Both the position numbers and the translations under genes were made by a program. A stretch of DNA of 64,000 nt from NCBI GenBank assembly GCA_029862005.1, contig JAOTYD010000017.1, positions 1 through 64,000 on the forward strand, read 5' to 3'. This DNA comes from Gammaproteobacteria bacterium (GTDB lineage Bacteria > Pseudomonadota > Gammaproteobacteria > GCA-001735895). This document shows positions 34,300-44,110 of this stretch, piece by piece (within the stretch, counting starts at the first letter, position 1; each line of letters starts with the position of its first letter). The notes below the pieces were generated by a model, which saw nothing but the letters and a program-made list of their open reading frames with translations, ran no database searches and was not told the DNA's origin.

Positions 34300-37293
34300 A
34301 TGAGCCAGCAATTCCGTACCAGCAGCGGTGGGCAAATCGATCGCGGTCGTACGCTCAGCTTTACCTTTGATGGTAAATCGTATCAGGGCTACGAGGGTGA
34401 CACTCTAGCGTCGGCGCTACTAGCCAACGGCGTGCGCCTGGTGGGACGCAGTTTCAAGTACCACCGGCCACGCGGAATCCAGACTGCTGGCTCGGAAGAG
34501 CCCAACGCGATCGTCGAGTTGCGCACCGGCCCGCGCAAAGAGCCAAATACCCGCGCAACGACAATCGAGTTGTATGAGGGCCTGGTTGCCAACAGCCAGA
34601 ACCGCTGGCCTTCGCTGAGCTTCGACGTGATGTCGATCAACAACCTGTTTTCTCCATTGTTGTCGGCCGGCTTTTACTACAAAACCTTTATGTGGCCGGC
34701 TTCATTCTGGACCAATGTCTACGAACATGTAATCCGCCGTGCGGCTGGTCTCGGTACCGCGCCAACCGACCCGGACCCTGATTTTTACGAGCAGTGTCAT
34801 GAACACTGTGATGTGCTGGTGGTCGGCGCAGGACCCGCCGGGTTATCGGCCGCGCTGGCCGCGGCCCGGGCTGATGCTCGGGTCATTCTGGTGGACGAAC
34901 ACCCGAGGGTGGGCGGATCGCTCAACGACGAAAACGTTTCCATCAACGGCAAACCCGGCAGCGACTGGGCACTTGAAGTTTATGAAATACTTCAGCAAAT
35001 GGAGAATGTGCACGTTTTCACGCGCACAACCCTGTTCGGTTACTACGACCATAACGTGGTCGCGGCGATCGAAAAGGTCAGTGACCATGTGCCGGTCCCG
35101 CACAAGGGTCACCCGCGCCAGCGTATGTGGACTTTTTACCCGGGTCGGGTAGTCCTGGCAACCGGCGCAACCGAGCGACCACTGGTTTTTGGCAACAACG
35201 ACAAGCCAGGCGTCATGCTCGCCTCGGCCGCGAGGGCTTATGTGAATCGCTATGGCGTCAAACCCGGCAGGCGCGCCGTGATTACGACCAACAATAATGA
35301 TGCCTACCGTACCGCGATCGACTTGCATCATGCCGGGATTAGCGTTGCCGCGGTTGTCGATTCACGCCGGCACCCCGACGCGCCCCTGGCAGCAGAACTC
35401 GAAAAACTCTCGATCCGCCTGCTGACCGGCAGCACCGTCGGTTCAGCCGAGGGTGGTCGACACGTCACCCATGCCCAGATTGTCACTACCCTCGGAGACA
35501 CGCTTGAACCCGAACGTATTGACTGTGACCTGATAGCCTGCTCCGGCGGCTGGAATCCGAACGTCCATCTGCATAGCCAGTCCGGCGCAAAACCGGTTTA
35601 CGATGATTCAATCTTGAGCTTTGTTCCCGGTAAATCATGCCAGGCAGAAGTATCGGCTGGCGCTGCTAATGGTAGTTTCAGCCTGCAGGAATGCCTCGCG
35701 CAAGGCACCACCGCGGGAACCGCCGCGGCCAGGCAGACGGGTTACCCGTCCAGAAAAATGCCGGCCGCGAAGACTGAACATGAGGGTGAATACGAAATCG
35801 AAGCTTTGTGGATTTCACCGACACCGTACAACAAAAACTACAAACAATTCGTCGATCAGCAAAACGACGTCAAGACCAGCGACGTGGTACAGGCCTCGCA
35901 GGAGGGTTTCGACTCGGTCGAGTTACTCAAGCGCTATACCACCCAGGGTATGGCGACCGACCAGGGCAAGACCAGTAACGTCAACGCGTTGGCAATACTT
36001 GCCTGTCAACGTGGTGAACCCTTACCTGAAGTTGGTATTACTACCTTTCGACCACCCTACGTGCCCGTCGCGATGGGGGTTTTTGCCGGGCACACCGTCG
36101 GTTCTGATTTCATGCCGGTACGGCGTACCGCCATTCATGACTGGAATACCAAGCAGGGTGCTGTCTTTGTCGAAGCCGGCCTGTGGCTGCGCGCACGTTA
36201 TTATCCGCAAATGCCGGGCGATACGATGAATGATTGCTACATTCGTGAAACCGAGGCAACCCGTAATAATGTCGCGATCGTCGACGTGACCTCGCTCGGC
36301 AAGATCGACATCCAGGGACCCGACGCATCCGAATTTTTAAATCGGCTTTATATTAACAACTGGCTCAAGCTACCCGTGGGCAAGGTACGCTATGGCGCGA
36401 TGCTGCGCGAAGACGGAATGGTTTTTGACGATGGTACGACTTCGCGCCTCGGCGAGCATCACTTCTTCATGACCACCACGACGGCCAATGCTGCATCCGT
36501 GCTGGCGCACATGGAGCAGTATCACCAGATCGAATGGCCGGAGCTCGACGTCGTGTTTTGCTCGGTAACCGAGCAATGGACCGGAATCGCGGTCGCGGGA
36601 CCCAACAGCCGTAAACTGCTGGAACAGGTAATCGATATCGACATCAGCAACGAGGCCTTCCCCTTCATGAGCGTCAGCGAATGCATGATGAAGAATATTC
36701 CCGGGCGCCTTTTCAGGATTTCGTTTTCAGGTGAACTGGCCTATGAAATCAACGTGCCCGCCGACTATGGCGAGCAGGCATGGCTCGATCTGCTCGAAGC
36801 CGGCAAGGAGCTGGGTGTCTCGGTTTACGGTACTGAGGCGCTCGGTGCCATGCGTATCGAGAAGGGCCATGTGGCGGGCTCCGAACTCGACGGTCGCACC
36901 ACTGCGAAAGACCTGGGTCTTGAAGGCATGGCCAACCGGCAAAAACATTTCATCGGCAAGCACAACTCCGAGCGACCGGCCCTGGTTGGAGAAGGGCGTT
37001 TGCAGGTGGTAGGACTCAAGTCACTGGTACCGGACAGGAACCTGCGCATCGGTGCGCACCTGGTCGACCCAAAGGCCAAGCTGGAGACCGTGAGCCAGTC
37101 ACAAGGTCATGTGACCGCGACAACCTACAGCCCGCAGCTTGGCTGCGGTATCGCGCTTGGTCTGCTGCGGGATGGTGCATCAAGACACGGTGAACAAATC
37201 GAGGCAGTCTTTCCGCTCGATGACGAAACGCTCAGCGTCGAGGTCTGCCACCCGATATTCATCGATCCCGAGGGAGAACTCGTTCGTGCCTGA
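34300..37293 (+). CDS. soxA: Sarcosine oxidase alpha subunit
   Basis: The 997-residue subunit has an N-terminal ferredoxin-like domain (about 15-100) without iron-sulfur cysteines, a FAD/NAD-binding domain starting at VLVVGAGPAGLSAALAAARA (172-191), and a C-terminal aminomethyltransferase (GcvT-like) region from about 600 (ATRNNVAIVDVTSLGKIDI onward) that transfers the methylene group to tetrahydrofolate. Full length matches known SoxA (about 965-1000). Products are glycine, 5,10-methylene-THF and peroxide. Its stop overlaps the soxG start. Confidence 0.94.
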   Translation: MSQQFRTSSGGQIDRGRTLSFTFDGKSYQGYEGDTLASALLANGVRLVGRSFKYHRPRGIQTAGSEEPNAIVELRTGPRKEPNTRATTIELYEGLVANSQNRWPSLSFDVMSINNLFSPLLSAGFYYKTFMWPASFWTNVYEHVIRRAAGLGTAPTDPDPDFYEQCHEHCDVLVVGAGPAGLSAALAAARADARVILVDEHPRVGGSLNDENVSINGKPGSDWALEVYEILQQMENVHVFTRTTLFGYYDHNVVAAIEKVSDHVPVPHKGHPRQRMWTFYPGRVVLATGATERPLVFGNNDKPGVMLASAARAYVNRYGVKPGRRAVITTNNNDAYRTAIDLHHAGISVAAVVDSRRHPDAPLAAELEKLSIRLLTGSTVGSAEGGRHVTHAQIVTTLGDTLEPERIDCDLIACSGGWNPNVHLHSQSGAKPVYDDSILSFVPGKSCQAEVSAGAANGSFSLQECLAQGTTAGTAAARQTGYPSRKMPAAKTEHEGEYEIEALWISPTPYNKNYKQFVDQQNDVKTSDVVQASQEGFDSVELLKRYTTQGMATDQGKTSNVNALAILACQRGEPLPEVGITTFRPPYVPVAMGVFAGHTVGSDFMPVRRTAIHDWNTKQGAVFVEAGLWLRARYYPQMPGDTMNDCYIRETEATRNNVAIVDVTSLGKIDIQGPDASEFLNRLYINNWLKLPVGKVRYGAMLREDGMVFDDGTTSRLGEHHFFMTTTTANAASVLAHMEQYHQIEWPELDVVFCSVTEQWTGIAVAGPNSRKLLEQVIDIDISNEAFPFMSVSECMMKNIPGRLFRISFSGELAYEINVPADYGEQAWLDLLEAGKELGVSVYGTEALGAMRIEKGHVAGSELDGRTTAKDLGLEGMANRQKHFIGKHNSERPALVGEGRLQVVGLKSLVPDRNLRIGAHLVDPKAKLETVSQSQGHVTATTYSPQLGCGIALGLLRDGASRHGEQIEAVFPLDDETLSVEVCHPIFIDPEGELVRA

Positions 37294-37897
37294 TCAACAA
37301 GACTTGCCTCGACGCGTTTCGCCATTGTTGCCGGCGGAAGGTGATTTTATTATCGACTACAAGAATGTACGCCTGGCTGAACGCAAGTCGTTGACCGCGA
37401 TCCAGGTGCTGGCCTTCAACGGCAGGTACGCGGAGGTCGCAGCGGCAGTCGGTTCGGCACTCGGCATCACGTGCTCGACCCGGCCCGGCATCGTCAATTC
37501 GGATGGTAAAACCCAGGTCTGCTGGAACGGGCCGAATAGCTGGATGATCGTGTGCAGTGACGCAGAAACCGGGCGCGCGCCCGGCGAATTGTTCAGGATA
37601 CTACAGGATGGAGTAAGCGATCTCGGGGCAGTGATCGATCAGAGCCATGGCCGCTGTAGTTTGCGCCTGAGCGGTTCGCACGCACGCCAGGTGATGGTAA
37701 AAAACACGGCTATCGATCTACATCCACGCGCGTTCGGCCCGGGTCAATGCGCAATGACTTCAGTGGCGCACATGAATGCCACGATCGTCCAGGTTGACGA
37801 TACCCCGACTTACGACCTGTTCGTGATACGCAGCCTGGCGCGTTCCTTTGCGCATTCCATCGAGCACGCCTGCCACGAATTCGCAAGCGAAGAGTAA
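37286..37897 (+). CDS. soxG: Sarcosine oxidase gamma subunit
   Basis: The 203-residue protein matches SoxG, with RKSLTAIQVLAFNG and the C-terminal THITYG-type region replaced by HPRAFGPGQCAMTSVAHM and TYDLFVIRSLARSFA. The start is taken as GTG at 37286, overlapping the soxA stop by 8 bases; a longer frame reading back to 37139 lies wholly inside soxA and was rejected. It is the last gene of the sox operon; no glyA, purU or folD gene follows, unlike many sox clusters. Confidence 0.88.
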   Translation: MPDQQDLPRRVSPLLPAEGDFIIDYKNVRLAERKSLTAIQVLAFNGRYAEVAAAVGSALGITCSTRPGIVNSDGKTQVCWNGPNSWMIVCSDAETGRAPGELFRILQDGVSDLGAVIDQSHGRCSLRLSGSHARQVMVKNTAIDLHPRAFGPGQCAMTSVAHMNATIVQVDDTPTYDLFVIRSLARSFAHSIEHACHEFASEE

Positions 37898-37902
37898 TCC
37901 GA

Positions 37903-38166
37903 TTATCGGAGCGCTTTCAGGTTGGAAATCAACAGGTTTTGCTTGCGAATCATTTCCTCCTGGATCTGGTGCGCCAGGTCAAGTTCAGGACCGCAGCAGC
38001 TGGCCGCAGTCTTGAGCTGATTCTTGGTTGTCTTTTTGACTGTCTTTACCAGGAGTTGACTGACGATGTCTCTAACCTGCTCTTTTTCCGAATCTGACAG
38101 GTCATGGCTCGACAGTGCCGACAAAATCGACTCGGTGGTATGTTCGATAGAACTTTCAACTGACAT
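37903..38166 (-). CDS. Small helical hypothetical protein
   Basis: This 87-residue protein is nearly all helix, acidic at the N-terminus (MSVESSIEHTTESILSALS), with a KKTTKNQLK segment and adjacent cysteines (SCCGPELD). It has no signal peptide. It converges on soxG with five bases between stops and lies 18 bases downstream of the PLP-enzyme gene on the same strand, so it is probably cotranscribed with it. No family recognised. Confidence 0.6.
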   Translation of the reverse strand: MSVESSIEHTTESILSALSSHDLSDSEKEQVRDIVSQLLVKTVKKTTKNQLKTAASCCGPELDLAHQIQEEMIRKQNLLISNLKALR

Positions 38167-38184
38167 AAGTTTTTCCCCATTTAT

Positions 38185-39333
38185 TCAGAGCGCTTCGAGG
38201 CTCTGCTCAAGATCGTTGATCAAATCCTGACAATTTTCAATTCCAACTGACAGACGCAGCAGGTTCGGTGGTACCGAACTATGCGGACCTTCCACCGACG
38301 CGCGATGCTCGATCAGGCTTTCCACGCCTCCCAACGAAGTTGCAGGCACGAACAGGCGGGTACTGCCGGCAATTCGTTTTGCTGCCTTCACGCCCCCCTT
38401 GACCAGCAATGATAACATGCCACCGAAGCCGCGAGTCATCTGCCGTTTTGCGACCTCGTGCCCGGGATGGCTTTCGAGGCCGGGATACAGCACACGCTCC
38501 AGACGGGGATGGTCTTCAAAATGCTGCGCCAGGCGTAAAGCGCTCTGCGATGCCTTGTCGAAACGCAGGAACAGGGTGCGCATACTGCGTAACAGTAACC
38601 AGGCTTCAAAAGGTCCCAGCACCCCACCCGTCAGGGTTCTTACCAGCTTGATCTCTTCCCAGCGTTCGTTCCTTTTAGCGGTCACCAGGATGCCGGCCAT
38701 TACGTCACTGTGACCGTTCAAGTACTTCGTTGCCGAGTGAAATACGATATCGGCGCCGTGCTCGAGCGCGCGGGTTGTCACTGGCGACGCAACCGTTCCA
38801 TCAACCGCTAAAATTGCGCCGGCATCGTGTGCGATCTCTGCTGCAGCGGCGATATCAATCACCTCCCAGGTTGGATTAACCGGTGATTCAATCCATACCA
38901 CCGTTGTTTTCCCGGGCTGAACCGAGCGTTTCAGATTCTCGATATCACCGGCGTCGAACAAGGTCAGACCGATCGAGCGCTTTTCCGAAATTCGACGTAA
39001 CCAGTCCTGCGAACCGTGGTACATGATTCTCGGCGCCACCACGTGCTCACCGGAATTCACGGTTTCGAAGAATGCACATACCGCCGCCATGCCCGATGCG
39101 AAGCAACTTGCTTCAGCACCACCATCGAGTTCGGCACAAACTTGTTCGAGCAGTTCCCAGGACGGGTTACCCGAACGGCTATAGCTAAACTTGCTTAGGT
39201 ACTGGTACTCGGAATCCCTGGCATAGGTCGTTGAAAACTGCAGCGGCGGGCTGACTCCACCGGTTAACTCGTCAATATAGTGGCAGGCCTGTACGACGCG
39301 CGATTCGAGCGAATCTTGATTATCGTTATTCAT
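38185..39333 (-). CDS. Cys/Met-metabolism PLP enzyme (cystathionine gamma-synthase/lyase family)
   Basis: The 382-residue protein has the family pattern: YSRSGNPSWELLEQ (phosphate-binding Tyr/Arg from the neighbouring subunit), FASGMAAVCAFF, VWIESPVNPTWEVID, Asp in ILAVDGTVASP, and the PLP Lys in VFHSATKYLNGHSDVM. The C-terminus has SLGGVESLIEHRAS. The family covers cystathionine synthases and lyases and methionine gamma-lyase. The usual Cys of methionine gamma-lyase cannot be assessed reliably by eye. Next to a DMSP lyase gene, a role in sulfur-compound catabolism is plausible but unproven. Confidence 0.85.
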   Translation of the reverse strand: MNNDNQDSLESRVVQACHYIDELTGGVSPPLQFSTTYARDSEYQYLSKFSYSRSGNPSWELLEQVCAELDGGAEASCFASGMAAVCAFFETVNSGEHVVAPRIMYHGSQDWLRRISEKRSIGLTLFDAGDIENLKRSVQPGKTTVVWIESPVNPTWEVIDIAAAAEIAHDAGAILAVDGTVASPVTTRALEHGADIVFHSATKYLNGHSDVMAGILVTAKRNERWEEIKLVRTLTGGVLGPFEAWLLLRSMRTLFLRFDKASQSALRLAQHFEDHPRLERVLYPGLESHPGHEVAKRQMTRGFGGMLSLLVKGGVKAAKRIAGSTRLFVPATSLGGVESLIEHRASVEGPHSSVPPNLLRLSVGIENCQDLINDLEQSLEAL

Positions 39334-39441
39334 GGGCTATGTTCTGCAAATATATGACTAAACTAGTAAAAAAATGATTTATCTTAACATCATTAATCCC
39401 TTATTCTTGCAATAGTTCTGCATCCTTGATTGAGATTCATT

Positions 39442-40785
39442 ATGGCCGCATCACCGTATTCCATCGATAGCTCCAAGCGCAAAATCGATCCTTATAAAAA
39501 TCCGGATGCCGCGTTAAAACCCGACGGCACCCCGGATGATAATGACCGGGTCGAAATCGGTCCCACCGCGCTCGCATTTGCCGAGTGGAAGACGCTTGGC
39601 CTGGAGATTCCGCACCTGGATACGATGCGCGAATTCCGGCTGCAACGCCTGATGCAGGAATTGCAGGCGCGTGACTATGGCGGCATCGTTTTATTCGATC
39701 CGCTTAATATTCGTTACGCCACCGACTCCACCAACATGCAGCTGTGGATCACGCACAATCCGGCGCGCGCCTGTTTCGTCTCGGCTGACGGTTACATCGT
39801 GTTGTTCGATTTCCACAGCTGTGAGCACCTTTCCGATCATTTACCGTTGGTCAGGGAGCGACGTCACGGCGCGTCGTTTTTTTACTTTGAATCAGCACAG
39901 CGTAGCGAAGAGCACGCACTGCATTTTGCCAGGAATATCGACGAGTTGATGCGCACCCATTCGGGTACAAATCGACGCTTGGCCGTCGATAAAATAGAGA
40001 TTGCGGGCCTGCGTGCGCTCGAAAAAATCGGCTTCGAAGTATTCGAAGGCCAGGCGGTCACCGAGGAAGCTCGCGTTATTAAAGGTCCCGATGAAATCAA
40101 GGCGATGCGCTGTTCGATTGCAGCCTGCGAGGCCGCGATGTATGAAATGGAAGCTGCCTGTGAAGCGGGCAAGAGCGAAAATGAAATCTGGTCGGTGCTG
40201 CACGCAGGCAACATTAAACGCGGTGGCGAGTGGCTCGAAACGCGAATTTTTTCGTCCGGGCCGCGCACCAATCCCTGGTTTCAGGAGTCGGGGCCACGTA
40301 TCGTCAGCGACGGCGAGCTGCTCGCGCTGGATACCGACATGGTCGGCACCTACGGCATTTGTTGCGACATCTCGCGCACCTGGCTGTGCGGTGATGTCGA
40401 ACCAACAGAGGCACAAAAACGTATTTACCAGATCTCCTACGAGCACATCATGACTAACATGGATTTGCTCAAGCCGGGGGTAACGTTCAGCGAGATAACG
40501 CAAAAAGCGCATCGCTTACCCGACAACTGTATTCCGAATCGCTACGGGGTCGTGATGCACGGCGTCGGCCTGTGCGATGAATACCCGGCAATACGGTATC
40601 GCGAGGATTACGACGCCCACGGATATGATGGCGTGGTCGAACCTGGCATGGTGTTTTGCGTCGAGGTTTACGCCGGTGAAGTCGACGGCAAGGAGGGCGT
40701 CAAGCTCGAAGACCAGGTGCTGATCACCGAAGATGGTTACGAGAACCTGATCAAGTATCCTTTCGAAGAAAGACTGCTGAAATAA
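39442..40785 (+). CDS. dddP: DMSP lyase DddP (M24 fold)
   Basis: The 447-residue protein matches DddP in length and in long stretches such as FDPLNIRYATDSTNMQLW, SSGPRTNPWFQESGPR and MHGVGLCDEYP. All six metal ligands known from Ruegeria DddP (D295, D297, D307, H371, E406, E421) appear here with a constant +2 shift: D297, D299, D309, H373, E408, E423; the catalytic Asp377 is D379. DddP cleaves dimethylsulfoniopropionate to dimethyl sulfide and acrylate. The ATG at 39442 is preferred to a TTG four codons earlier. It is divergent from the Cys/Met PLP enzyme. No acrylate-use gene is adjacent. Confidence 0.88.
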   Translation: MAASPYSIDSSKRKIDPYKNPDAALKPDGTPDDNDRVEIGPTALAFAEWKTLGLEIPHLDTMREFRLQRLMQELQARDYGGIVLFDPLNIRYATDSTNMQLWITHNPARACFVSADGYIVLFDFHSCEHLSDHLPLVRERRHGASFFYFESAQRSEEHALHFARNIDELMRTHSGTNRRLAVDKIEIAGLRALEKIGFEVFEGQAVTEEARVIKGPDEIKAMRCSIAACEAAMYEMEAACEAGKSENEIWSVLHAGNIKRGGEWLETRIFSSGPRTNPWFQESGPRIVSDGELLALDTDMVGTYGICCDISRTWLCGDVEPTEAQKRIYQISYEHIMTNMDLLKPGVTFSEITQKAHRLPDNCIPNRYGVVMHGVGLCDEYPAIRYREDYDAHGYDGVVEPGMVFCVEVYAGEVDGKEGVKLEDQVLITEDGYENLIKYPFEERLLK

Positions 40786-40800
40786 TCGCTGGCTATTTAC

Positions 40801-40983
40801 TGTCATCCCCGGCCAGTCTGTCATACCCCGCCAGGCTGTCATACCGCGGCTTGACCGCGGTATCCAGTGATATTAAGGATAAGTCAGGCATTGCTGGGTC
40901 CCGCCGCTCCGACGCATCGGATCAAGTCGCGGGACGACAGACTCTGTATGGCGTGCCGGCCAATTCGCAGGATGACGGGCGCT
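40801..40983. repeat. Palindromic intergenic repeat cluster
   Basis: This is a mosaic of short palindromes: three tgtcat-ccccg-like starts in a row (from 40801, 40819 and 40837), a hairpin ccgcggcttgaccgcgg (40845-40861), and an arm pair gtcccgc/gcgggac near 40909-40936, ending gcaggatgacgggcgc. The ccgcggcttgaccgcgg type is scattered in many proteobacterial genomes. It fills the 218-base convergent gap between dddP and the methyltransferase gene and could help end both transcripts. Confidence 0.6.
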
Positions 40984-41003
40984 CGGGCTATTTACGCGGA
41001 GCG

Positions 41004-42554
41004 CTAAGCGGTCGGTTCGAGTAACGGTTCTGCGCCACCCAGTTCCTCCTTGCGATGGGCCATATAGGCCTGCAGTGCTTCCTCGATGGCCGGGTCTACC
41101 GGTGGTGGCTCAAATTCTTCGAGAATTTTTGGCCATAACTCGGTGGCGCGGGTGGTGGCATCTTTGGCACCGGCGATGACCCAGTTTTCACTGTTTTGCC
41201 AGTCGCTGATAAAGGGCTCGTAAAACGCGTGCTTGTAGCGTTCCATGGTGTGTGCGCAGCCAAAGAAATGACCGCCCGGTCCAACCTCGTGCATCGCTTC
41301 GAGCCCGGTCTCTGCCAGATCGATCTTGAGTGGCTCTAACATCTTGCTCATGTGCTGCAGCATTTCACAATCGATAACCAGTTTCTCGAAAGACGCAACC
41401 AGCCCCCCCTCGAGCCAGCCGGCAGTGTGATAGATCAGGTTACCGTGACCCATGACAGAGCCCCACAGGGCCATCTGGGTTTCGTATGTCGCCTGCGCAT
41501 CAACCGCGTTCGACGCATTACAGGCGCTAGTGCGGTAAGGCAGCTTGTACCTCCGTGCCAGCTGGCCACCCGCGATATTGGCGAGCGCGTTTTCAGGCGT
41601 GCCAAAAGCCGGCGAGCCGGAACGCATATCGACATTGGAGGTAAAACCGCCGTAAACCACCGGGGTACCTGGATTGGTCAACTGCAGCAGCGCGATGCCG
41701 ACCAGCGCTTCCGCATTCTGCTGTGCCAGCGCACCGGCCATCGTCGATGGTGTCATTGCGCCCATCAGGGTAAACGGGGTCACCGTCACCGGCTGACCGA
41801 ACATCGCCATCTGCATTGAGCCATAGGCCATCGCATCGTCGAGCTTGCGCGGCGAATTCACGTTGATATTGGTCATCACGCTCGGATTGGTCTTCATTTC
41901 CTCCATGCTCAAGCCGCGCGCAATTGCGCTCATTTCGATCGCGTCGCGCGCGCGCCCGCCACCGATTCCGGTGGCAAAAAACGGCTTGTCGGAAAGTGTC
42001 AGGTTGATATAGGTCGTGTCCAGATGACGAGAATTTGCCGGCATATCGGTCGGTGCTGTCGCCTGGTTACCAAAGAAGGTCAGTACGTTGAAATACTGCC
42101 CGAAGCTTATCAGCTTCTTGTAATCCTCGTAGTTTCCGGCGCGGCGACCATTAATATTGTCGTGGACATTGGGGGTTCCCGACACCAGCCCGAAATTGAT
42201 GACGTTACCGCCAACCAGCAGGGTTTGCTCCGGATTGCGCGAAACTACCTCGAAAGTCTCGGGTGCCAGGCCAACCGTTTCGAGTAACAGTTCCCGGTCC
42301 ACGCGCACCACGCCCTGCTCATCGACGCTTGCGCCAGCCTTGCGAAACAATTCCAGGGCCTGCTCACCCAGCACCTCGATGCCTTCTTCCTCGACGATAC
42401 GCAGCGAGACATCGTGAATAAATTCTAGTTGCTCCTCGTCCAGCGGTTCCAGCGGAGCAAATCGATTGCGCAGTACTTTACGGTCGATTTGACGAACCGC
42501 TACCTGTGGCTCGCCAGGCAGCTTGCGATTGCGCCGACGGCTTGTTCTGGTCAT
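41004..42554 (-). CDS. MttB-family trimethylamine/betaine-type methyltransferase
   Basis: The 516-residue protein belongs to the MttB superfamily (TIM-barrel methyltransferases that move a methyl from a quaternary or tertiary amine to a corrinoid protein). Recognisable stretches are LRIVEEEGIEVLGEQALELF, INFGLVSGTPNVHD and YGGFTSNVDMRSGSPAFGTPE. There is no in-frame TAG, so it is a non-pyrrolysine member, the group that includes glycine betaine methyltransferase MtgB. No corrinoid protein (MttC) or RamA gene is in the window. It is divergent from the ATP-grasp gene with 104 bases between. Confidence 0.85.
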   Translation of the reverse strand: MTRTSRRRNRKLPGEPQVAVRQIDRKVLRNRFAPLEPLDEEQLEFIHDVSLRIVEEEGIEVLGEQALELFRKAGASVDEQGVVRVDRELLLETVGLAPETFEVVSRNPEQTLLVGGNVINFGLVSGTPNVHDNINGRRAGNYEDYKKLISFGQYFNVLTFFGNQATAPTDMPANSRHLDTTYINLTLSDKPFFATGIGGGRARDAIEMSAIARGLSMEEMKTNPSVMTNINVNSPRKLDDAMAYGSMQMAMFGQPVTVTPFTLMGAMTPSTMAGALAQQNAEALVGIALLQLTNPGTPVVYGGFTSNVDMRSGSPAFGTPENALANIAGGQLARRYKLPYRTSACNASNAVDAQATYETQMALWGSVMGHGNLIYHTAGWLEGGLVASFEKLVIDCEMLQHMSKMLEPLKIDLAETGLEAMHEVGPGGHFFGCAHTMERYKHAFYEPFISDWQNSENWVIAGAKDATTRATELWPKILEEFEPPPVDPAIEEALQAYMAHRKEELGGAEPLLEPTA

Positions 42555-42658
42555 GGCTTCTGGGTCTTTTTGATTAACGGGTGATTTAAGCCCAGCAATC
42601 TTATATTATCGCTGGTCCTTTATCGATCCATATCATTTCACTTTACGGGGGAAGTAAA

Positions 42659-44110
42659 ATGGGCAGAAGCGCCAAGGTTCGTGGATTATCCGACATTCTG
42701 ACTTTTTTTCGGCGCAACGAAACCCCGATCTTTTTCGTCTCGCCGACCGCGTTCAACCTGCTCGGCCTCGAAAAATTCGTCAACCGCTTTTTTCACATCA
42801 ATTATTTCGATTCTTTTGATGGCACCCACCCGCGCGTATTCGTGCCCTCGGAAAAAGGCCATGCAGAGTTTGAATCGATGGAGGATGTGTGCAACTACAT
42901 GCTGATGCACAAGGAGGTCATCGATAAGATAAAAAAAGCCGGCAATGGCCCGGCCAAGTTACTGTTCGTCATGCTCGACGAAAAAACCGAAGAGATCTGC
43001 CGCGACCTGGGCGTCGACATCGCCTTGCCCCCGGTGGGGTTGCGTAAAAGACTCGACTCCAAGATCGAGCTGACCCGGCTCGCCAGCGAGGCCGGAATCG
43101 ATAGCGCACCCAATGTACTCGGCAAGGCCGACAGTTTTGACGAGCTCATGAAAGCTGCCACCGATGCCAGGCTGGGCAATGACCTCGTGGTACAAACCCC
43201 TTACGGTGATTCCGGCCGCACTACCTTTTTTATCAAGTCTGAAGCTGACTGGCAGAAGAACGCCGACGACATGAAAGGCGAGCAGCTGAAAATCATGAAG
43301 CGCATCGATCATATGCCCGGAACCCTCGAGGTATGCGTCACCCGTCACGGCACCCTGTCGGGCCCGATCCAGACCGACATCACCGGCTTCGAGGAAATCA
43401 CCCCTTACAAGGGTGGTTGGTGCGGCAATGACGTCTGGCCGAAGATATTTAACGCGAAGATTCGCAGAGAATTGCGCAACATGGCCTCGGCTTTGGGGAA
43501 CAAGCTATACAAGGAGGGTTACAAGGGTGTTTTTTGCATGGATTTCCTGCTCGACACCAACGATGGCACGCCTTATCTCGGCGAGGTTAACCCGCGTATC
43601 AGCGGCGCGAGTCCCCTGACCAACCTGATCACCGCACACTACGGCGGTGTGCCATTGTTCCTGTTTCACTTGCTTGAATATCTCGATGTCGATTACGAAA
43701 TCGATCTGCGCAAGGTACAGAATCGCTGGAACGAGTACGATTTCTGGAGCCAGCTGGTATTGAAGCAGACCGAGGACAAGGTGAAGCAGCTGACGCATGC
43801 GCCGAGGAGCGGTGTCTGGACGATGGACCACCACGGCAGTATTAGCTATGACCGACCCGATCTCGACTGGACCAACGTTATCGATAACGACGAGGCTTAC
43901 TACCTGCGGGTTTATCGCGAAGGTGATTATGTTTACAAGGGCGCCGATCTCGGCATCATCGTTTCGCGCGGTCGCATGCAGACCGAGCAGCGCGAGTTGC
44001 GGGAACGCGCCAAGCTCTGGACCGCGGCGATAAACGCCGAGTTCCATGGCGTCGAACCCCAGGCGGTCCCGGATCTTTACCAGGATCCTTTCGGTTCCAA
44101 ACTTTTCTAG
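42659..44110 (+). CDS. ATP-grasp ligase of unknown specificity
   Basis: The 483-residue protein has the ATP-grasp fold: a preATP domain (1-125), the lid/B-subdomain (about 150-220, VVQTPYGDSGRTTFF) and the Mg-binding GEVNPRISGASPLTN (308-322, with E309, N311 and R313). The C-terminal 130 residues are extra and unmatched. Such enzymes form acylphosphates and join a carboxylate to an amine or thiol, or carboxylate a substrate. The ATG at 42659 has a strong ggggga site. It faces away from the MttB-like gene and overlaps the amidase by 4 bases at the stops. Confidence 0.75.
   Translation: MGRSAKVRGLSDILTFFRRNETPIFFVSPTAFNLLGLEKFVNRFFHINYFDSFDGTHPRVFVPSEKGHAEFESMEDVCNYMLMHKEVIDKIKKAGNGPAKLLFVMLDEKTEEICRDLGVDIALPPVGLRKRLDSKIELTRLASEAGIDSAPNVLGKADSFDELMKAATDARLGNDLVVQTPYGDSGRTTFFIKSEADWQKNADDMKGEQLKIMKRIDHMPGTLEVCVTRHGTLSGPIQTDITGFEEITPYKGGWCGNDVWPKIFNAKIRRELRNMASALGNKLYKEGYKGVFCMDFLLDTNDGTPYLGEVNPRISGASPLTNLITAHYGGVPLFLFHLLEYLDVDYEIDLRKVQNRWNEYDFWSQLVLKQTEDKVKQLTHAPRSGVWTMDHHGSISYDRPDLDWTNVIDNDEAYYLRVYREGDYVYKGADLGIIVSRGRMQTEQRELRERAKLWTAAINAEFHGVEPQAVPDLYQDPFGSKLF

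Noticed and set aside
37139-37285. Longer soxG beginning inside soxA
   Set aside because: The extra codons lie wholly within the soxA C-terminus; SoxG family length is met from the GTG at 37286.
41004-42554. Pyrrolysine-containing MttB
   Set aside because: There is no in-frame TAG and no pyl genes in the window.
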